A stretch of DNA of 64,000 nucleotides from Chryseobacterium oranimense (GTDB lineage Bacteria > Bacteroidota > Bacteroidia > Flavobacteriales > Weeksellaceae): positions 171,599-235,598 of the forward strand of contig NZ_FQWT01000008.1 of the NCBI RefSeq assembly GCF_900129755.1. The letters are read 5' to 3'. This document shows, piece by piece, positions 52,794 through 60,686 of the stretch (its first letter is position 1; the number at the start of each line of letters is the position of its first letter). The position numbers and the translations under genes were made by a program. The notes under the pieces were generated by a model. That model was not told the origin of the DNA and did no database searches. It worked only from the letters and a program-made list of their open reading frames with translations.

Positions 52794-53692
52794 TGCTAAT
52801 AAGCCAATCATTAATAAAAGAAGTTCTTAAGCCTGATCATTGCCCAAAACAGATTTATTTCTCATTTGTTGAAGGATATGAGTTGACTGAGCCTTCCGAA
52901 AGTATGCTTCTAGGTAGGTACTTTGAAAGTGAATTGATAGGTGCGTGTCGCGGAGGATCAAAACAAGAGCCTATAAGGACGCTTCCAACATCCTTAAAGC
53001 CTAAGTCGAATGCAAAGAAAGAAGAACTGATTGAATACATCAAGAATAATGACGATACAGGTTACGACTTTATAGGTAAAAACAATTCAGAGCTTCAGGA
53101 ATTTATAAAGTTCATGCCCCGAAATGAAATCCCAGGAGAAAAAACCAAACCATTTAGAGAATGTGATGACTTAGTTCTTTTTGCAAAGCAAGTTTTCAAT
53201 AGAGTAGGTTTAGATGTTTCTAAGGGTTGGAGTCAGGTTGATGTTAGATCAGAAACTTTATCAGGAAATATTGATCATAGGAATTTTGATCTACAGGACA
53301 AATCAATTATAGCAAACTATGATGTAAAGTGGACCGCTACTAAAATGGATGATAAATGGAATGGTTGGGGAGATCCGGAGAGTGACATAAATTCAGAAAT
53401 TCAGGCAGCACATTATACTATAGTTACGTATGAAGAACTTGGAAAGTGGATTCCTTTTTATTTCATAGTCTTTGGAAAAGACAAGTGGGTTAAGATCTTT
53501 CAGTTTAAACTTACAAAAGATGCGATTGATAGGCACTACAATAGGATAGCTCACACATCGGCTATCATTAGAGAATACGCAGAAAATAACTACAAAGGTA
53601 ATGGAGACTTTAACAAATGCATTTCATGTCCCTTTTATGAGATCTGCGACGATAAATCAACAACTATTAACATTGAAACAATATACATATGA
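52793..53692 (+). CDS. Fe-S PD-(D/E)XK exonuclease (RecB/Cas4-like)
   Basis: 299 residues. Asp161 (S-G-N-I-D), then Asp177-Val-Lys179 (N-Y-D-V-K-W) and Gln204/Tyr208 (E-I-Q-A-A-H-Y) make the D...DxK...QxxxY active site of RecB-type nucleases. Cys17 (D-H-C-P-K-Q) and C276-I-S-C279-P-F-Y-E-I-C285 are placed as in Cas4/AddB, where four cysteines hold a 4Fe-4S cluster across the nuclease. It should resect DNA ends to feed the annealing protein encoded just upstream. Start and stop overlap both neighbours. Confidence 0.82.
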   Translation: MLISQSLIKEVLKPDHCPKQIYFSFVEGYELTEPSESMLLGRYFESELIGACRGGSKQEPIRTLPTSLKPKSNAKKEELIEYIKNNDDTGYDFIGKNNSELQEFIKFMPRNEIPGEKTKPFRECDDLVLFAKQVFNRVGLDVSKGWSQVDVRSETLSGNIDHRNFDLQDKSIIANYDVKWTATKMDDKWNGWGDPESDINSEIQAAHYTIVTYEELGKWIPFYFIVFGKDKWVKIFQFKLTKDAIDRHYNRIAHTSAIIREYAENNYKGNGDFNKCISCPFYEICDDKSTTINIETIYI

Positions 53693-53985
53693 GTCAATTA
53701 TTTTACGGAAGCATAAATTATGATGCGCTTCTAAACGCAATTAAAACCGGAAAAGTTAAAACATTCAAATCAGCCTCCGGAGTAAGGTTAGTAAATATTA
53801 ACGTGTGGGTTAATGATCAACCTGATAAGTTTGATAATGACGCCTCTATTCAGGTTCAATTTAAAGATGAATTTAGATCTGAAAAGGCAGATTACATTGG
53901 GAATCTTAGAAAGCACGTGAAAAATGAAAATACAGCAATAGATGCTGAGATAGTTACAGGTGAAGATGACGATTTACCATTCTAA
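53689..53985 (+). CDS. SSB-like protein, 98 aa
   Basis: Short beta-rich sequence with V-N-I-N-V-W-V-N and a C-terminus D-D-D-L-P-F, the acidic tip by which SSB proteins recruit partners. The OB fold itself is divergent. Position directly after the nuclease and annealing genes supports a ssDNA-binding role. Confidence 0.7.
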   Translation: MSQLFYGSINYDALLNAIKTGKVKTFKSASGVRLVNINVWVNDQPDKFDNDASIQVQFKDEFRSEKADYIGNLRKHVKNENTAIDAEIVTGEDDDLPF

Positions 53986-54140
53986 TGAAAGACAAAGACG
54001 GATTCTATATAGGCCGTGATTCTGGCGGCCTGTTTAAATGGAATGAAAAAGTTTTAATAAGAATCGAAGAACCAAAACCCAAAAAGAAACAAAATGAAAA
54101 ATCTCCCAAAAGAAGTACAGGCAAGAATTTCAGAGATTAA
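53985..54140 (+). CDS. Phage small basic protein, 51 aa
   Basis: It starts in the stop codon of the SSB-like gene (TAATG) and runs 47 bases into the next gene in another frame. M-K-D-K-D-G-F-Y-I-G-R-D-S-G-G-L-F then a lysine-rich tail. No recognised family. Confidence 0.4.
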   Translation: MKDKDGFYIGRDSGGLFKWNEKVLIRIEEPKPKKKQNEKSPKRSTGKNFRD

Positions 54141-54495
54141 AGAGTCTTATCTGCCTTCAGTACAAATCCCCAACAGTAGAGTGTATAAAAAAGCAAATCT
54201 TATCGAAAGTATCGCTGTTTTAGAATACGCAAAAAGCCTAAGACGTCCTGTAAGACGCGCGGCGCCTAACGAATGCGAAGCTCTGTATGAATATCTACAA
54301 AAGAAACAGATTGAATCGGATGATTATATTGATGCTCCGACCGCAGCCTTTGAATTAGATGTCCCGGTTACAGAAGTAAGAGCTTGGAACAGGGAAGGAA
54401 AGATCAACGGAATAAGAAGAAACGGAAAGATCTATTTCTCAAAAAAAGAAATCGAAGACTACAGAAAAAACAACGGTCCTTTTTTCCTGGACTAA
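54094..54495 (+). CDS. Phage HTH protein with MerR/excisionase-type domain, 133 aa
   Basis: The C-terminal half (D-A-P-T-A-A-F-E-L-D-V-P-V-T-E-V-R-A-W, then G-K-I-Y-F-S-K-K-E-I-E-D-Y) is a winged helix-turn-helix of the excisionase class. The N-terminus is helical. DNA-binding role likely. Confidence 0.65.
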   Translation: MKNLPKEVQARISEIKESYLPSVQIPNSRVYKKANLIESIAVLEYAKSLRRPVRRAAPNECEALYEYLQKKQIESDDYIDAPTAAFELDVPVTEVRAWNREGKINGIRRNGKIYFSKKEIEDYRKNNGPFFLD

Positions 54496-54578
54496 CCAAA
54501 TCAGCCATACCATAGTGTGATGTTTAAGTATGGTTGCTGAATTGAATTAACTAAAATTTTAAGAATGATATGTAAATA

Positions 54579-55475
54579 ATGAGTAATAAAGAAGCCTATT
54601 ACTTCAGTCATGATAGTAACGCAAGACAAGATGATAAAATAGTAGCATTACGCATGAAGCATGGATGGGAAGGATATGGTGTTTATTGGGCATTGGTTGA
54701 GAAATTAAGAGAAAGCAGTGGTTACATGAGTATCTGTGATTATAATATAATAGCCTATGATCTTCGTACAGACGCTGCATTAATAAAATCCATAATTGAG
54801 AATTTCAGGTTATTTTCCTTTACCGAAATAGAAAATTTAGGTAAGTGTTTCTACTCTGAAAGTTTAAAAAATAGAATGGAAAAGAAAAGCTCAAAAGCCA
54901 GAGAAAGCGCTAATAAAAGATGGGGAAGAGAGAAAGAAATGCAAACGCAATGCGAACGCATACCAAACGCAATGCGAAATGATGCTATTAAAGAAAAGAA
55001 AAGTATAGTATATAATATTACTACTAACAGTATTAATAATCTATATAATTATTCTTTTGTGAAAATCAATGATTTCCACGAGCTCTATAAAAATTTTGAA
55101 TTTGAAAGGAAGTATTTGTTTCTGGCTTACAAGTTTTGGGAAATATGGAATAAAGAAAATCCCAATCAAAAAACTTTGACAGATGCTAAAATTTCAAAAT
55201 GGTATGAGGCGATACGGTTAATTGTGGAAGTTGATAAGCAAAAGCCTGATAAACTGTTAGGTATTTACTGTTACTTTCTGAAATGCACAAGTAAAGAATC
55301 TGGATTTGATGATTTCTGGTTTAAAACAGTAAAATCTGTATCTGCATTCCGAAAGAAGGACAAAGATGAAGTTTATTATCTAGATAAAATAATCAGCCAG
55401 GTAAATGACAAAATTGCTAAAGATCAAGATTTTTCAAGACTCGTACAGGACACAATTAAAAAATTCAACAAATGA
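54579..55475 (+). CDS. Phage replication-associated protein, DUF4373 (Lin1244/Lin1753-like) N-terminal domain
   Basis: 298 residues. Residues 1 to about 95 (Y-Y-F-S-H-D-S-N-A-R-Q-D-D-K-I, G-W-E-G-Y-G-V-Y-W-A-L-V-E-K-L-R-E) are the DUF4373 domain common in front of phage replication proteins. A basic linker (R-E-S-A-N-K-R-W) and a helical C-terminal domain follow. Together with the ATPase two genes on, it probably initiates prophage replication. It overlaps the next gene by 4 bases. Confidence 0.78.
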   Translation: MSNKEAYYFSHDSNARQDDKIVALRMKHGWEGYGVYWALVEKLRESSGYMSICDYNIIAYDLRTDAALIKSIIENFRLFSFTEIENLGKCFYSESLKNRMEKKSSKARESANKRWGREKEMQTQCERIPNAMRNDAIKEKKSIVYNITTNSINNLYNYSFVKINDFHELYKNFEFERKYLFLAYKFWEIWNKENPNQKTLTDAKISKWYEAIRLIVEVDKQKPDKLLGIYCYFLKCTSKESGFDDFWFKTVKSVSAFRKKDKDEVYYLDKIISQVNDKIAKDQDFSRLVQDTIKKFNK

Positions 55476-56095
55476 AAGCCATTAGACACCTCAAAAATCG
55501 ATTTGAATACGCTTTGAATGGATCTGGTTCGATGAAGGTAAATCAAAACGATATAGACGCTTTAAATGCGTTGATCAAAGAAGAGAATACAAAGAATAGA
55601 AATACAGAACTTGAAGATTCGCTAATTCTGTTTTATCTCCTATCGGCCTACAAAGTTCAAAATGTAAATAACAAAGCATTACTTAAGGAAAAGGATCCAG
55701 AAGAAATTAGGTTTCCATTAGGCATGCCAGAAGCAAGTGTGATACTTAATAATCTTTCGAGTAGAATAAACCCTAAACAACAGATTATTCAAATGATTGC
55801 AGATGAACTTTGGATTTATCAGGAGTATGAACGAATTCCTAAAGACCGGGATTTATATTTGAAAGAAATGCATATAGATCCATCTTGGGAAAAACAGGGA
55901 GATTTTTCAATTCAAAAGATAACCCCTCAAGAAATGATTCCAATAAAAAAAGAAGATAGGATCACATTTGAACAAGTGGAAGAATTATTGAATAATGCAA
56001 TAAAACATGCAAAAGACAATTTTCCTATGTTCAAAGCACTAGATCAAGAGTTTGTAAAGTTTATGAAAATCGAACCTTTAAGTCATAGGTTATGA
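55472..56095 (+). CDS. Phage hypothetical protein in the replication module, 207 aa
   Basis: Helical, acidic, no membrane segment. Overlaps both neighbours by four bases (ATGA type), so it is translated with the DUF4373 and ATPase genes. A helicase-loader or primase-partner role is possible from position alone; I recognise no domain. Confidence 0.55.
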   Translation: MKAIRHLKNRFEYALNGSGSMKVNQNDIDALNALIKEENTKNRNTELEDSLILFYLLSAYKVQNVNNKALLKEKDPEEIRFPLGMPEASVILNNLSSRINPKQQIIQMIADELWIYQEYERIPKDRDLYLKEMHIDPSWEKQGDFSIQKITPQEMIPIKKEDRITFEQVEELLNNAIKHAKDNFPMFKALDQEFVKFMKIEPLSHRL

Positions 56096-56904
56096 TTGAG
56101 GAATTAAAACCCATAGGACAGATTGAAAAATCGACTGAGATTATAAAGCTGAATGATTACCTGGTAAGTCCAGATGAAGATATTCCGGAACCCACACCAA
56201 TATTATCAATAAAAGAGAATGGACGTAGAATACCAATTTTTACAGAAGATAATGTATCGATGATATTTGGACCAGCTAAATCAAGAAAATCAGCATTGAT
56301 AAGATCAATTTGTCAATCGATTATGTCGGGAGAAAATGAGAAAATGTATTCAAATTATTACAGCAATAATATTGCAATATTTGACACAGAACAATCGCGG
56401 TACCACTGTTTGAGAACTACCAGATTAATCTGGAATATGACCCAGCAAACTGTAAACTATTTCTGTATTTCGACATTAAACAAGGATCAGAAAAAGAAAA
56501 TTGTAGAAGATTTTTTGATACAAAATTCGGATTGTGGTTTAGTAATATTAGATAACATTGTTCATTTTGTTGGTGACTTTAATAGCGCCCAGGAAAGTTC
56601 AGATGTTACAGAATGGGTACTAAATATGAAAAGCAGATACAATACCCATATTCTGGTGGTTTTACATGAAAATGCTTCAACTGGGTTTATGAAACCTAGG
56701 GGGCATTTAGGGACAAACTTGATGAATTTATGTGAAACAGCTATTAGAATTCAGAAAGATCCAAACGATAAACATCAAAGCATTGTTTCAGCAGCTCTAA
56801 CAAGAGGACGAAGTTTTGAAGACTTTGCTTTAACAATGGATGACCAAATGATTCCATACCTAAATGATTTAAGTCCATATGAAAAAGAAAATTTCAGACT
56901 ATGA
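56092..56904 (+). CDS. RecA-fold ATPase of RepA/AAA_25 type
   Basis: 270 residues. Walker A is G60-P-A-K-S-R-K-S67, unusual in having Arg where Gly normally precedes the Lys. Walker B is C-G-L-V-I-L-D154-N. The H-I-L-V-V-L-H-E-N and G-H-L-G-T-N-L segments match sensor regions of hexameric RepA-like replicative helicases. It likely drives prophage replication with the two preceding genes. Confidence 0.78.
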   Translation: MIEELKPIGQIEKSTEIIKLNDYLVSPDEDIPEPTPILSIKENGRRIPIFTEDNVSMIFGPAKSRKSALIRSICQSIMSGENEKMYSNYYSNNIAIFDTEQSRYHCLRTTRLIWNMTQQTVNYFCISTLNKDQKKKIVEDFLIQNSDCGLVILDNIVHFVGDFNSAQESSDVTEWVLNMKSRYNTHILVVLHENASTGFMKPRGHLGTNLMNLCETAIRIQKDPNDKHQSIVSAALTRGRSFEDFALTMDDQMIPYLNDLSPYEKENFRL

Positions 56905-57065
56905 GAAACCATAATAAATTAGCAAAGTCAAAAACAGAGTGTATTAAAGACTTTGTTGAATCACAAAAGCCAAAGAAGCCCGCTAAGACTGTTGGGGAAA
57001 TGTATCGGGAATTAAGGCGAGAAGAGTTTATATCAACTTCTGAAAATGATAGAGCTTGCCTTTAA
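56901..57065 (+). CDS. Phage small basic protein, 54 aa
   Basis: ATGA overlap with the ATPase gene. Lysine-rich start, then T-V-G-E-M-Y-R-E-L-R-R-E-E-F. The last 38 bases overlap a minus-strand gene. Function unknown. Confidence 0.45.
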   Translation: MRNHNKLAKSKTECIKDFVESQKPKKPAKTVGEMYRELRREEFISTSENDRACL

Positions 57066-57237
57066 TGGTTTGTGAAAACTCTACTTCTTGTTTAAACCTA
57101 TCTGAGTACCAACGGTCTGAATTACAATCGGGTTCAATCTTCTTTAAAGTGGCATGAAATGCCTTAAAATTCGTGTCGATAATAATAACACGATTATTTA
57201 AACAGCACGAAAAAAGCTTACTAATCCTCTCATTCAT
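57028..57237 (-). CDS. Antisense-oriented small phage gene, 69 aa
   Basis: M-N-E-R-I-S-K-L-F from an ATG at 57237. It is the only minus-strand gene in the rightward prophage operon and its upstream region carries a TATATTTG box on the minus strand (57251-57244). No family recognised; the mix of basic residues and W-Y-S-D-R-F-K-Q could suit a small regulator. The reading frame could still be chance. Confidence 0.45.
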   Translation of the reverse strand: MNERISKLFSCCLNNRVIIIDTNFKAFHATLKKIEPDCNSDRWYSDRFKQEVEFSQTIKGKLYHFQKLI

Positions 57238-57279
57238 TTGACAAATATACAAAATAAGCACCTAAAATAGAAAAATGTT

Positions 57280-57309
57280 TTGAATTTCCAAAATAAGTGC
57301 TTATATTTG
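57280..57309 (+). promoter_or_regulatory. Second rightward prophage promoter with palindrome
   Basis: TTG at 57280-57282, 19 bases, then TATATTTG at 57302-57309. The -7 box overlaps ataag-tg-cttat (57292-57303), and a related half-site aataagcac lies at 57253-57261 in the divergent region. Confidence 0.68.
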
Positions 57310-57345
57310 AAAAACAAAATCAACAACAATTAAAATAAGTCAATC

Positions 57346-57498
57346 ATGAAAAACGAATTTATCTACAGAAACAGAACAATAATTGAAACAACAAATGGAA
57401 CGTTTCAAGCATTTTATTCAAATCATTCTTCACATTTAACAAAATCGTTTAAGACACTTGAAAAGGCAAAACAACAAATCGACAAATGGTTGAATTAA
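57346..57498 (+). CDS. Phage small protein, 50 aa
   Basis: First ORF behind the second promoter. Polar, aromatic, with a helix K-T-L-E-K-A-K-Q-Q-I-D-K-W-L at the end. It overlaps the next gene by 13 bases. Function unknown. Confidence 0.5.
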   Translation: MKNEFIYRNRTIIETTNGTFQAFYSNHSSHLTKSFKTLEKAKQQIDKWLN

Positions 57499-57833
57499 TA
57501 AATAACGAACAAAAAATAAGATGGGAGGTTCTAAAAACAAATGAACCTCCATTGAGAACAAAGGTTCTAGTTAGTGTAAAGTCAAGTTCGTACAATGGAA
57601 CTACTACGGCTTATTTCAATAAGTGTGATAAAACGGGAGATATAATTTGTGTTTTAGATGTGGGAGGTTGTGTGCAAGGTGATGAAATTATAATCTGGGC
57701 AAATTTACCCGGCATACCTGAGTCGCTTATTAATCAGGCTAAAAATATCATAGATCAGGTGAAATTTGATAATGACTTCAAGAATCTAGAATTTGATTAT
57801 ACAAAAGGTGATTGGATTACAAACAGAGATTAA
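57486..57833 (+). CDS. Phage hypothetical protein, 115 aa (DUF551-like)
   Basis: W-E-V-L-K-T-N-E-P-P-L-R-T-K-V-L-V-S-V followed by Y-F-N and I-I-W-A-N-L-P resembles the short beta-rich DUF551-type phage proteins. The assignment is tentative. Confidence 0.55.
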   Translation: MVELINNEQKIRWEVLKTNEPPLRTKVLVSVKSSSYNGTTTAYFNKCDKTGDIICVLDVGGCVQGDEIIIWANLPGIPESLINQAKNIIDQVKFDNDFKNLEFDYTKGDWITNRD

Positions 57834-57858
57834 TAAAAAAATCACATAGTTAAGTTTT

Positions 57859-57888
57859 CCGGGTGGATGTACGCTGAAGCCCGGTTTT
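57859..57888 (+). terminator. Possible terminator between phage genes
   Basis: ccggg and cccgg pair across a 16-base loop and are followed by TTTTAA. The stem is only five base pairs, so termination may be partial. Confidence 0.4.
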
Positions 57889-57915
57889 AAAGTCAAACAT
57901 TTAAATCAAAATATT

Positions 57916-58233
57916 ATGAACGAATTTAAAGGAACAAAGTACCACTGGGTGGTTGACACCGAAGTAAAGTCAACAGAAGAAAGTATATTCTTTTTAGATA
58001 TTGATTCACCAGGATGTTTACAATTAGGCATAGCAACAATTTATGGTGGATCTGAAAATGACATCGAAATGAAAGCTAATGCTCAACTAATAGCAAAAGC
58101 TCCTCAGATGCTTGAAATGCTTAAGAAAGCAAGAGATAAATTCATGGACTTAAAACATGATAATGATTTGCCGGAATTGAAAGATATACAATGGCAAATT
58201 GAGGATTTAATCAAAGAAGCAACAGAGCTATGA
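57916..58233 (+). CDS. Phage hypothetical protein, 105 aa
   Basis: A beta-rich first half and the segment A-N-A-Q-L-I-A-K-A-P-Q-M-L-E-M-L, which I recognise from many phage early-region proteins of unknown role. It overlaps the next gene by four bases. Confidence 0.6.
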   Translation: MNEFKGTKYHWVVDTEVKSTEESIFFLDIDSPGCLQLGIATIYGGSENDIEMKANAQLIAKAPQMLEMLKKARDKFMDLKHDNDLPELKDIQWQIEDLIKEATEL

Positions 58234-58550
58234 ACACCAAGTACGTAAAAGTGTCGACAGCTGATCGACTGCCGGAGGAATCCAAGCATTATATAACACT
58301 TAATTCACAGGGCCAGCCGCAGGTATCTTTCTATGATAATTTAGAATTTGTATCATATTTCAAACCAGTTTACTGGCTCGAGGAAAAGCCGGACTATGAT
58401 GATGAAGTAATACGTGTATTACAGAAGTGTTATGATGAATTACTTCTTGCAGCAGAAAAAGGGAATTACCCAGATAGTTTTCTCGAAGAAAATGGAGGTT
58501 CAGGCCTGTCTGAAATTTCAAATTTAATAACCAAAATAAAAGAATCATGA
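58230..58550 (+). CDS. Phage hypothetical protein, 106 aa
   Basis: Contains Y-F-K-P-V-Y-W-L-E-E, seen in phage proteins related to DUF551-like families. The C-terminal half is helical and acidic. Overlaps both neighbours by four bases. Confidence 0.55.
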   Translation: MNTKYVKVSTADRLPEESKHYITLNSQGQPQVSFYDNLEFVSYFKPVYWLEEKPDYDDEVIRVLQKCYDELLLAAEKGNYPDSFLEENGGSGLSEISNLITKIKES

Positions 58551-58804
58551 AAATACATAAATTAAAAACTTTACAGCCGTATTATGGTGATGTTTTAAAA
58601 GGTCGAAAAACGTTTGAACTAAGAAAAGACGATCGTAATTTCCAAGTTGGAGACAGGCTTGATTTATTTGAAGGTGATGAACAGGTAGACGATATTTCAA
58701 AGCGTAAAAACCAAAACCACATTCATAGATTTGTCACTTACAAATTAGAGGGCGGCAAATTTGGACTTGAAGTAGGCTATTGCATTTTAGGTTTAAATTA
58801 CTAG
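58547..58804 (+). CDS. DUF3850 (ASCH/PUA-like) phage protein, 85 aa
   Basis: I-H-K-L-K-T-L-Q-P-Y-Y-G-D-V-L-K-G-R-K-T-F-E-L-R, with D-D-R-N-F-Q-V-G-D-R-L, is the DUF3850 signature, an ASCH/PUA-like RNA-binding fold frequent in phages. Biochemical role not established. It ends the cluster before a lipoprotein gene. Confidence 0.82.
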   Translation: MKIHKLKTLQPYYGDVLKGRKTFELRKDDRNFQVGDRLDLFEGDEQVDDISKRKNQNHIHRFVTYKLEGGKFGLEVGYCILGLNY

Positions 58805-58876
58805 ATTCTAGTTAAACTCAAATAAACACGGAATCCGGGACCGTTTCTTTCTCGGTAAATCAAAACTTTTTAAACA

Positions 58877-59206
58877 ATGAAAAAACTATTTTCAATCAGC
58901 GTTTTTGCGCTGGTAATGCTAACAGCATGTCAAAATGCAAATGAAGACGTAACAGTTAAAAATCAAGAATTGTCTAGCAAGGCAGTTGAATTGGTTAAAA
59001 TGGGAGCAAGTGGGCAATCGTCCAGGTTAAATCCTAATGACGCATTTATAAGTTGTCATGATGATTACAATCATTTTACTGGAAACGCATGTGTATATGT
59101 GGATGGAAATCTGTTTAACGTGACATGGATTACTATGACACAACCAGGCGGACAACCTTCTGTTAAAGAATATTCTGCGACTCATGTATCCTCTTGTGGT
59201 TGCTAA
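58877..59206 (+). CDS. Prophage-encoded cysteine-containing lipoprotein, 109 aa
   Basis: Lipoprotein signal with M-L-T-A-C (Cys18). The mature part carries F-I-S-C, N-A-C-V-Y-V and a terminal S-S-C-G-C, so up to four cysteines that may form disulfides outside the cytoplasm. Short gap both sides and its own terminator. No family recognised. Surface proteins expressed from prophages often alter phage adsorption; that is inference. Confidence 0.65.
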   Translation: MKKLFSISVFALVMLTACQNANEDVTVKNQELSSKAVELVKMGASGQSSRLNPNDAFISCHDDYNHFTGNACVYVDGNLFNVTWITMTQPGGQPSVKEYSATHVSSCGC

Positions 59207-59214
59207 TCAATCCC

Positions 59215-59232
59215 GGCCCTTCGGGGCCTTTT
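59215..59232 (+). terminator. Terminator after the prophage lipoprotein gene
   Basis: ggccc-TTCG-gggcc with a UUCG tetraloop, followed by TTTT, nine bases after the stop codon. Confidence 0.75.
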
Positions 59233-59252
59233 AATTCAAAATAAAAATCACA

Positions 59253-59552
59253 ATGGAAAGCCACAAAGAGAAACAAGAGATATTCAACAAACTATCAAAT
59301 GATAGATATAAGCTAGATTTTAACAGCTTTTTATTGCTGATACTTGATGAAGTGAGGGACTATGAAACGACAAAAGACAGAGGCGCTAAAAAGATTGAGA
59401 ATTTAATTTTTGAAGCCTGCGATCTCGTACAGGCTGAACAGCAAGAGAGAATAGCGAGTCAATCGATAGTTGTAACAAGGATTTTTTCGGCTAATGCTAT
59501 TAATGCCGTAGAAGAAAGTGTAATAAATAACCCTGAAAACCTTATCAAATGA
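59253..59552 (+). CDS. Phage hypothetical protein, 99 aa
   Basis: All-helical, acidic, no membrane segment; the middle L-L-I-L-D-E-V-R-D-Y-E-T-T is not diagnostic. It overlaps the next gene by four bases. Confidence 0.5.
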   Translation: MESHKEKQEIFNKLSNDRYKLDFNSFLLLILDEVRDYETTKDRGAKKIENLIFEACDLVQAEQQERIASQSIVVTRIFSANAINAVEESVINNPENLIK

Positions 59553-59737
59553 AAAAGACATGTGACAAATGTAAAGCACTTGAAGATGGGGGAAAATTCG
59601 CTGTAGTTTATAGATGTGAACTTGGTTACGTTCAACAAGATGGTGTCCCAAAGGAAGAATGTCCAAAGCCATTAACCACAAAAAAGTTCGTTGAAATGAT
59701 GCTCCAAAAAGAGAAAAAAAATATTAAAAAGTCATGA
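59549..59737 (+). CDS. Phage zinc-ribbon-like protein, 62 aa
   Basis: C-D-K-C near the N-terminus plus Y-R-C-E and E-E-C-P give four cysteines in a compact arrangement that suggests a zinc finger. Overlaps the methyltransferase-like gene by four bases. Confidence 0.55.
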   Translation: MKKTCDKCKALEDGGKFAVVYRCELGYVQQDGVPKEECPKPLTTKKFVEMMLQKEKKNIKKS

Positions 59738-60435
59738 AAGAACTAGAAGAACTAACAGCTGAGATCCGGGAGAATGAATATTCGGATTTTGATGGAATTA
59801 TTGCCTGTGAATACTCCGGAATAGTAAGAGAGGCTTTCAATAAAAAAGGATTCATTTTTATGTCATGTGATTTTCTTCCTACGGAACATCCAGGACATCA
59901 TTATCAAGGAGATATACTCGATATAATTGACAATCACAATGGATTTTTAGGATCTCATCCGGAGTGCACGTATATGACAAACTCTGGCGTTCGTTGGCTT
60001 TGGAACAAAGACGGAAGCAAAAACCATGATAGATGGGTAAAGCTTGAAGCAGCTGTGAGATTTTTTAATCTTCTGAAATCCAAAATCAAAATTGGTTATC
60101 TGGAAAATCCTATTCCTCACAAATATGCCAGAGACGGATTCAACTCGGTTTTAAATGGCGAATGGGTAGAGGGTATAGGAAAATACACACAGCTAATTCA
60201 ACCTTGGCAGCATGGGCACGGTGAAACAAAGGCAACATGTTTATGGCTGATTGGACTTCCGGAATTAAAACCGTCTGTAATTGTAGAAGGCCGTGAACAG
60301 AGAATATGGAAACTTCCACCATGTGAAAACCGATGGAAAGAACGAAGTAGGACCTTTGCTGGAATAGCCGAAGCTATGGCAGAACAATGGTCCCCGGAAC
60401 TTATAAAATTCCTACACGTATTCATTAACCACTAA
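59734..60435 (+). CDS. Phage SAM-dependent DNA methyltransferase-like protein (cytosine type)
   Basis: 233 residues. I-I-A-C-E-Y-S-G-I-V-R-E-A-F is a motif I-type SAM site, S-C-D-F-L-P follows as the acidic loop. The P-x-C catalytic motif appears as S-H-P-E-C78-T-Y-M-T. Residues further on (Y-L-E-N-P-I-P-H) also match the family of short phage C5-type methyltransferases. The P-E-C instead of P-P-C and the short target-recognition region make activity uncertain. Likely protects phage DNA from host restriction. Confidence 0.68.
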   Translation: MKELEELTAEIRENEYSDFDGIIACEYSGIVREAFNKKGFIFMSCDFLPTEHPGHHYQGDILDIIDNHNGFLGSHPECTYMTNSGVRWLWNKDGSKNHDRWVKLEAAVRFFNLLKSKIKIGYLENPIPHKYARDGFNSVLNGEWVEGIGKYTQLIQPWQHGHGETKATCLWLIGLPELKPSVIVEGREQRIWKLPPCENRWKERSRTFAGIAEAMAEQWSPELIKFLHVFINH

Positions 60436-60446
60436 ATATTTATACA

Positions 60447-60686
60447 ATGGATAAATTTTTAAAATCACTAAATCCAAAAGATGATGAAAAACACATTCTC
60501 ATCTACGGTAAAGAATATAAGCTTTGGCGCGATGGTGAATACTTAGGTACCGCTATCTGGACTAAAGACGACAACGTAGGAGATTCTTTTCAAAACAAAA
60601 GATACGATTCTAAAATAGACCGATATATCAATGATGTTTATGTCGCTGATTCCTGGGAGTTGATTATTAACAAAACAAGATTATGA
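60447..60686 (+). CDS. Phage hypothetical protein, 79 aa
   Basis: Beta-rich (H-I-L-I-Y-G-K-E-Y-K-L-W-R-D-G-E-Y-L-G) and charged. Located between the two methyltransferase genes, overlapping the second by four bases. No family recognised. Confidence 0.5.
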   Translation: MDKFLKSLNPKDDEKHILIYGKEYKLWRDGEYLGTAIWTKDDNVGDSFQNKRYDSKIDRYINDVYVADSWELIINKTRL

